Part shown: positions 8,620 through 11,812 of the stretch, one piece after another
Layout: the number at the start of each line of letters is the position of its first letter
Position numbering within the stretch: the first letter of the stretch is position 1
Assembly: GCA_050330055.1 (NCBI GenBank)
Contig: JBHJOF010000002.1
Coordinates: 1 to 11,812, forward strand
Reading direction: 5' to 3'
Length of the DNA stretch: 11,812 nucleotides
Source: JBHJOF01 sp050330055
GTDB lineage: Bacteria > Pseudomonadota > Alphaproteobacteria > Kiloniellales > JAKSDN01
The notes under the pieces: model-generated
Seen by the model: only the letters and a program-made list of their open reading frames with translations
Databases searched by the model: none
Told to the model about the DNA's origin: nothing
Program-made: the position numbers and the translations under genes

Positions 8620-9768
8620 TCAGACGGCCAGGGCGATGCGGTTGCCGGGATGACGTTCGGCGCGGCCGGCCAGCTCCAGCTCGAGCAGGACCATGTGCAC
8701 CACTGCCGGGGACAATTGGCATTGCCGGATCACTTCGTCAACCGCCACCGGGTCATATCCCAGGAGGGCCTCGACCTGCGGCCGGGCGCCCTCAAGCTCG
8801 CATTCGGACGGCAGCGACGTTGAGATTTCCTTAAATTCAGCGGTTTCCGCTGCCTGCAAGCCGGGTGTCCGGGCGGCCCGCTGTGGCCGCGCCATGCCGT
8901 CGAGGCCGCGCAGCACGTCCTCGGCCGACTCGGTCAGGACGGCGCCCTGGCGCAGCAGGTCGTTGCAGCCGCGCGCCCGCGGGTCGAGCGGCGAGCCGGG
9001 CACGGCGAAGACCTCGCGGCCCTGCTCCAGGGCCAGGCGGGCGGTGATCAGCGAGCCGGAGCGGGGCGCGGCCTCGACCACCACGACACCCAGGGAAAGG
9101 CCGGAGATCAGCCGGTTGCGCCGCGGGAAGTGGCTCGCCTGCGGCGTGGTGCCGAGCGGCACCTCGGAGAGCAGCAGGCCCTGGGCGGCGATCGCCTCGT
9201 AGAGGCCCTGGTGTTCCGGCGGATAGACCACGTCGAGGCCGCCTGCCAGGACCGCCACGGTGCCGCTGGCCAGCGCCCCTTGGTGCGCCGCCGCGTCGAT
9301 GCCGCGGGCCAGGCCGGAGACCACGACGAAGCCGGCCTCGCCCAGCCCGGCGGCAAGCTGGCCGGCCAGGCGGCGGCCGTTGGCCGAGGCGTTGCGTGCC
9401 CCAACCAGGGCCACGGCGTTGCCGTCAAGCAGCTCGAGCCGGCCAAGCGCGGCCAACACCGGCGGTGCATCCTCGATGGCGGCTAGCGCCGGCGGATAGT
9501 CGGGAGTGCCCAGCACCAGCAGCCGACCGCCCAGCTCCGCCAGCGCCGTGCGCTCGGCGTCGGCCGCCTCGGCGGTGCAGACCGTAATCGGCCGCGTCCG
9601 GCCGCCGTGCCGTGCCAGGCGGGGCAGGGCGTCGAGCGCCGCGGCGGCCGAGCCGAAGCGTTCGAGCAGGCGACGGTAGAGGATCGGCCCGACGCGCTCG
9701 CTGCGGATCAGTCGCAGAGCGGCGAGGGCTTCATTGTTATCGCCCTTATAAGTTGTACGCATCTCCAT
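8620..9768 (-). CDS. dprA: DNA processing protein DprA (Smf)
   Basis: DprA binds incoming single-stranded DNA and loads RecA during natural transformation. With the start at 9768 the protein has 382 residues. A small N-terminal helical part (ALAALRLIRSERVGPILYRR) precedes the Rossmann-like core, with VALVGARNASANGRRLA (119-135), VVSGLARGIDAAAHQGAL (149-166), LAGGLDVVYPPEHQ, and HFPRRNRLISGLS (213-225). A C-terminal winged helix (about 329-382, YDPVAVDEVIRQCQL to the end) completes the common proteobacterial form. Other in-frame starts are TTG at 9807 and ATG at 9762. I prefer 9768 because only a short lead precedes the conserved helix and a weak GAAG lies upstream, but 9762 cannot be excluded. 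The gene follows plsY by 66 bases. Many bacteria carry dprA without known competence. Confidence 0.94.
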   Translation of the reverse strand: MEMRTTYKGDNNEALAALRLIRSERVGPILYRRLLERFGSAAAALDALPRLARHGGRTRPITVCTAEAADAERTALAELGGRLLVLGTPDYPPALAAIEDAPPVLAALGRLELLDGNAVALVGARNASANGRRLAGQLAAGLGEAGFVVVSGLARGIDAAAHQGALASGTVAVLAGGLDVVYPPEHQGLYEAIAAQGLLLSEVPLGTTPQASHFPRRNRLISGLSLGVVVVEAAPRSGSLITARLALEQGREVFAVPGSPLDPRARGCNDLLRQGAVLTESAEDVLRGLDGMARPQRAARTPGLQAAETAEFKEISTSLPSECELEGARPQVEALLGYDPVAVDEVIRQCQLSPAVVHMVLLELELAGRAERHPGNRIALAV

Positions 9769-9834
9769 CGTGCCATCTTCGGTAGATCGAAGTGCGGCGT
9801 CAAGCAATGTGAGGCAGTGAAGCGGCTGGAAGGG

Positions 9835-10455
9835 TCAGTCTTTCTTGCGGCCAATGCGCGGCTCCTCGCCTTTCAGCAGGCGGCGGATGTTGGCGTGATG
9901 TCGCAGCCAGATAACGACGGCCAATATGGCTGCGAATTGAACCAGTTGCCAGTCGCCTCTAAGATACCAGGCGAAGACCGGCGAGAGCGCGACAGAGACC
10001 AAAGCGGACAGGGACGAGATGCGGAACAAGGCAGCCACGACCAGCCAGGTGACGCAGGCGGCGACGCCCACGGGCCAGGCGGTGGCCAGCAGCACGCCGA
10101 GCGCGGTGGCCACGCCCTTGCCGCCCTTGAACCTGAGCCAGAGCGGGAAGAGGTGGCCGAGCAGGGCGCCGAAGCCGGCCATGAGCGCCATGTCCGGCCC
10201 CCACAGGCTTGCGATCAGCACGGCGGCGGCGCCCTTGCCGCCGTCGAGCAGCAGGGTGGCGGCGGCCAGGTCCTTGCGCCCGGTGCGCAGCACGTTGGTG
10301 GCGCCGATGTTGCCGGAACCGATCTTGCGCACGTCTCCCAGGCCGGCCAGCCGCGTCAGCAGCAGCCCAAATGGCAGCGAGCCCAGGAGATAACCGCCGA
10401 GCAGGGCGGCGCCCAGATAGGGCCAGGCAAACTCCCAGGAGATCGGATCGGGCAT
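9835..10455 (-). CDS. plsY: Acyl-phosphate:glycerol-3-phosphate acyltransferase PlsY
   Basis: PlsY is an inner-membrane enzyme that transfers the acyl group from acyl-phosphate (made by PlsX) to glycerol-3-phosphate, giving lysophosphatidic acid, the first step of phospholipid synthesis. The 206-residue length is typical. All three family motifs are visible: SGNIGATNVLR (47-57), LDGGKG (70-75), then GHLFP (100-104) with FKGGKG (109-114). Hydrophobic segments at about 12-35, 64-84, 90-105, 116-145 and 150-185 fit a multi-pass membrane protein. The C-terminal end HHANIRRLLKGEEPRIG is also characteristic. The ATG at 10455 has only a weak ribosome-binding site. It is the first gene of the tight plsY-dprA-topA-rnr block, and I could not identify a convincing promoter for it. 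Confidence 0.97.
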   Translation of the reverse strand: MPDPISWEFAWPYLGAALLGGYLLGSLPFGLLLTRLAGLGDVRKIGSGNIGATNVLRTGRKDLAAATLLLDGGKGAAAVLIASLWGPDMALMAGFGALLGHLFPLWLRFKGGKGVATALGVLLATAWPVGVAACVTWLVVAALFRISSLSALVSVALSPVFAWYLRGDWQLVQFAAILAVVIWLRHHANIRRLLKGEEPRIGRKKD

Positions 10456-10531
10456 GGTGTGGTCCGGACCCTGCTACTTTGTCATGCCGGGACCTGACGC
10501 ACGGCTATCCGGTTCGCGCCCGGTCCCCTCC

Positions 10532-10565
10532 ACCGTCATGGTCGGCGAAGGCCGACCATCCACGT
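10532..10565 (+). repeat. REP-like palindromic repeat, copy 1
   Basis: This 34-base unit contains a 9-base-pair hairpin (10538-10546 with 10551-10559) around the loop GAAG, followed on the plus strand by GTTTGTTTTG. It is the reverse complement of copy 2 (10675-10708) at 32 of 34 positions. The outer sequence GTCATGG...CCATCCACG matches my recollection of a REP class dispersed widely in Alphaproteobacteria. The T-rich stretch makes it resemble a plus-strand terminator, but no plus-strand gene precedes it. Confidence 0.8.
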
Positions 10566-10674
10566 GTTTGTTTTGATTCGGCTGCAAGCGGTGCATACCA
10601 CGACCAGTGGATTGACATCCACGACACTCTAGTCTGATGCAGTGCAGCTCAGCTACCCCGCCGGAAACAACAAG

Positions 10675-10708
10675 ACGTGGATGGTCGGTTTTCGCCGACC
10701 ATGACGGT
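10675..10708 (-). repeat. REP-like palindromic repeat, copy 2, possible pyrC terminator
   Basis: Inverted copy of the unit at 10532-10565, differing only at two adjacent loop-side bases, which shortens the stem to 8 base pairs (10681-10688 with 10695-10702). It lies 29 bases after the pyrC stop. Read on the minus strand, the hairpin is followed after several bases by CTTGTTGTTT, so it may double as a transcription terminator for pyrC. The T run is too weak and too distant to be sure. Confidence 0.75.
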
Positions 10709-10737
10709 CGGTGTGAACGGGCCTCAATCGCAGACGC

Positions 10738-11812
10738 CTAGGCCTGAAAGATCGTGCGGCCGTCCACGATGGTGCGCAGCAACTCGCCCTGCACCGGGTG
10801 GTTCTCGAAGGGCGAGTTCTTCGACTTGCTGCGGAAGCGGTCGGGGTCGAGGCGGCGCGGCTTGTCCGGGTCGAACAGGAAGAAGTCGGCCGGCCCGCCC
10901 TTGCGCAGACGCCCGGCCTCGAGGCCGAGGATCGTGGCCGGCGTCACGGTCAGGCGGCGCAGGATCTCGAGCAGGCTGGCCTTGCCCTTGTGTGCCAGCT
11001 CGAGGGACAGCGGCAGCAGCGATTCCAGCCCGACGATGCCGTAGTCGGCCATGGCGAAGGGCAGGCGCTTGGAGTCCTGGTCGTGCGGGCTGTGGTCGCT
11101 GGCGATGGCGTCGATGGTGCCGTCGGCCACGGCTTCCGCGATCGCCTGGCGGTCCTCCTCGCGGCGCAGCGGCGGCGAGACCTTGGCGAAGGTGCGGTAG
11201 TCGCCGACCGCGTTCTCGTTGAGGATGAAGTAGTGCGGCGCCGTGTCGCAGGTGACCGGCAGGCCGCGCGACTTGGCGCGGCGGATCACCTCGACCGACT
11301 CGGCGGTCGAGAGGTGCGCGGCGTGATAGCTGCCGCCGGTCAGCTCGACCAGGCGCAGGTCGCGCTCCAGCATGATGACCTCGGCCGCGGCCGGGCTGCC
11401 GGCGAGGCCCAAACGGGTGGCCAGCTCGCCTGCGTTCATCACGCCGTCGGCCAGCGCCGGCTCCTCCGGGTGCTGCACGATGAGCTGGCCGAAGGTGCGG
11501 GCGTAGGCCAGCGCCCGGCCCATGACCTGGGCATCGGCCACCGCCCGGACGCCGTCGGTGAAGCCGACCGCGCCGAAGTCGGTCAAGAGGCCGATCTCGG
11601 TGATCTCCTTGCCGGCCAGGCCGCGGGTCACGGCGCCGTAGGTGTAGACCTTGACCAGCTTCACCTCGCGGGCGCGCCTCGCGACGAACTCGACGCCGGC
11701 GACGTCGTCGACCACCGGCTCGGTGTTGGGCAACGCCGCCATCGAGGTGACGCCGCCGGCGGCGGCGGCCAGGCTGGCGCTGGCGATGGTCTCCTTGTGC
11801 TCCTCGCCGGGC
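10738..11812 (-). CDS. pyrC: Dihydroorotase, 5' end outside the window
   Basis: Dihydroorotase closes carbamoyl-aspartate to dihydroorotate, the third step of pyrimidine synthesis. The frame stays open to the window edge: the 23 codons before the ATG at 11742 encode PGEEHKETIASASLAAAAGG and onward into VTSMAALPNTEP, a conserved run of this family. The internal ATG is therefore not the start. The visible 357 residues lack roughly the first 60-70, including the HXH metal site. Within the fragment are ALPNTEP (25-31), the TD of GFTDGVRAV (near 86), QHPEE (His114), AAHLST (His166), APHYF (His193) and SDHSPH (catalytic Asp239), followed by GPADFFLFD and ENHPVQG near the end. This is the type I / multifunctional-complex-type family. 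An inactive pyrC paralogue is unlikely because the visible metal and catalytic residues are present. The gene upstream is out of view; pyrB would be expected. Confidence 0.95.
   Translation of the reverse strand, partial: PGEEHKETIASASLAAAAGGVTSMAALPNTEPVVDDVAGVEFVARRAREVKLVKVYTYGAVTRGLAGKEITEIGLLTDFGAVGFTDGVRAVADAQVMGRALAYARTFGQLIVQHPEEPALADGVMNAGELATRLGLAGSPAAAEVIMLERDLRLVELTGGSYHAAHLSTAESVEVIRRAKSRGLPVTCDTAPHYFILNENAVGDYRTFAKVSPPLRREEDRQAIAEAVADGTIDAIASDHSPHDQDSKRLPFAMADYGIVGLESLLPLSLELAHKGKASLLEILRRLTVTPATILGLEAGRLRKGGPADFFLFDPDKPRRLDPDRFRSKSKNSPFENHPVQGELLRTIVDGRTIFQA

Larger units (their letters stand above)
10456..10737. other. Intergenic gap between pyrC and plsY
   Basis: This 282-base gap contains no credible gene. 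Its main content is two facing 34-base palindromes (10532-10565 and 10675-10708) enclosing 109 bases. The inner part includes a small dyad, GTGGAT/ATCCAC at 10607-10612 and 10617-10622. A promoter for plsY would be expected on the minus strand here, but I found no pair of boxes good enough to call. Confidence 0.6.

Noticed and set aside
10461..10470. Ten-base perfect palindrome GGTCCGGACC just before plsY
   Set aside because: Palindromes this short are expected about ten times by chance in a window of this size.
9607..10497. Plus-strand frame antisense to plsY and the 5' part of dprA
   Set aside because: Gln/Gly/Ala-rich shadow of two well-supported genes; crosses their junction.
10612..10640. 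Perfect TTGACA on the plus strand as a -35 box
   Set aside because: No acceptable -10 box follows at 16-18 bases, and no plus-strand gene lies downstream; it coincides with the GTGGAT/ATCCAC dyad.
10647..10655. AGCTCAGCT resembling a tRNA D-arm
   Set aside because: No anticodon arm, T-arm or acceptor stem can be built around it.

Overview
The window is a GC-rich chromosomal segment, most likely from an alphaproteobacterium of the Rhodospirillales type. That placement is inferred from codon composition, from the gene order pyrC-plsY-dprA-topA-rnr (which I recall as common in Alphaproteobacteria), and from the palindromic intergenic repeats. No database search was possible. All eight protein genes lie on the minus strand, so transcription runs from right to left. 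I see no tRNA, rRNA, CRISPR array, insertion sequence or phage gene.

Layout in the direction of transcription. At the right edge is pyrC (dihydroorotase), cut off at its 5' end by the window border. A 282-base gap follows, holding two inverted copies of a 34-base palindromic repeat. Then comes a compact block of plsY (membrane acyltransferase of phospholipid synthesis), dprA (single-strand DNA-binding protein of DNA uptake and recombination), topA (topoisomerase I) and rnr (RNase R). Gaps in this block are 66, 63 and 12 bases. A 259-base gap with a plausible sigma-70 promoter, a tandem 11-base repeat and a dyad leads to an S41-family C-terminal-processing-type lipoprotein protease. Its 3' end overlaps a NUDIX hydrolase gene by 14 bases, which points to translational coupling. 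After 104 bases carrying a good promoter comes rpmG (ribosomal protein L33, cysteine-free form), followed by a weak terminator-like hairpin.

The left 494 bases hold no credible gene. They carry two repeat structures: a near-perfect 61-base inverted repeat (10-155), and a compound palindrome (193-329) whose two halves are variants of one hairpin with compensatory base changes.

The genes are housekeeping: pyrimidine and phospholipid synthesis, DNA topology and uptake, RNA decay, envelope proteolysis and ribosome structure. I found no evidence of a previously undescribed multi-gene system. The most interesting signals are non-coding: the covarying hairpin pair, the 61-base inverted repeat, the facing palindromes between pyrC and plsY, and the repeat cluster over the protease promoter.
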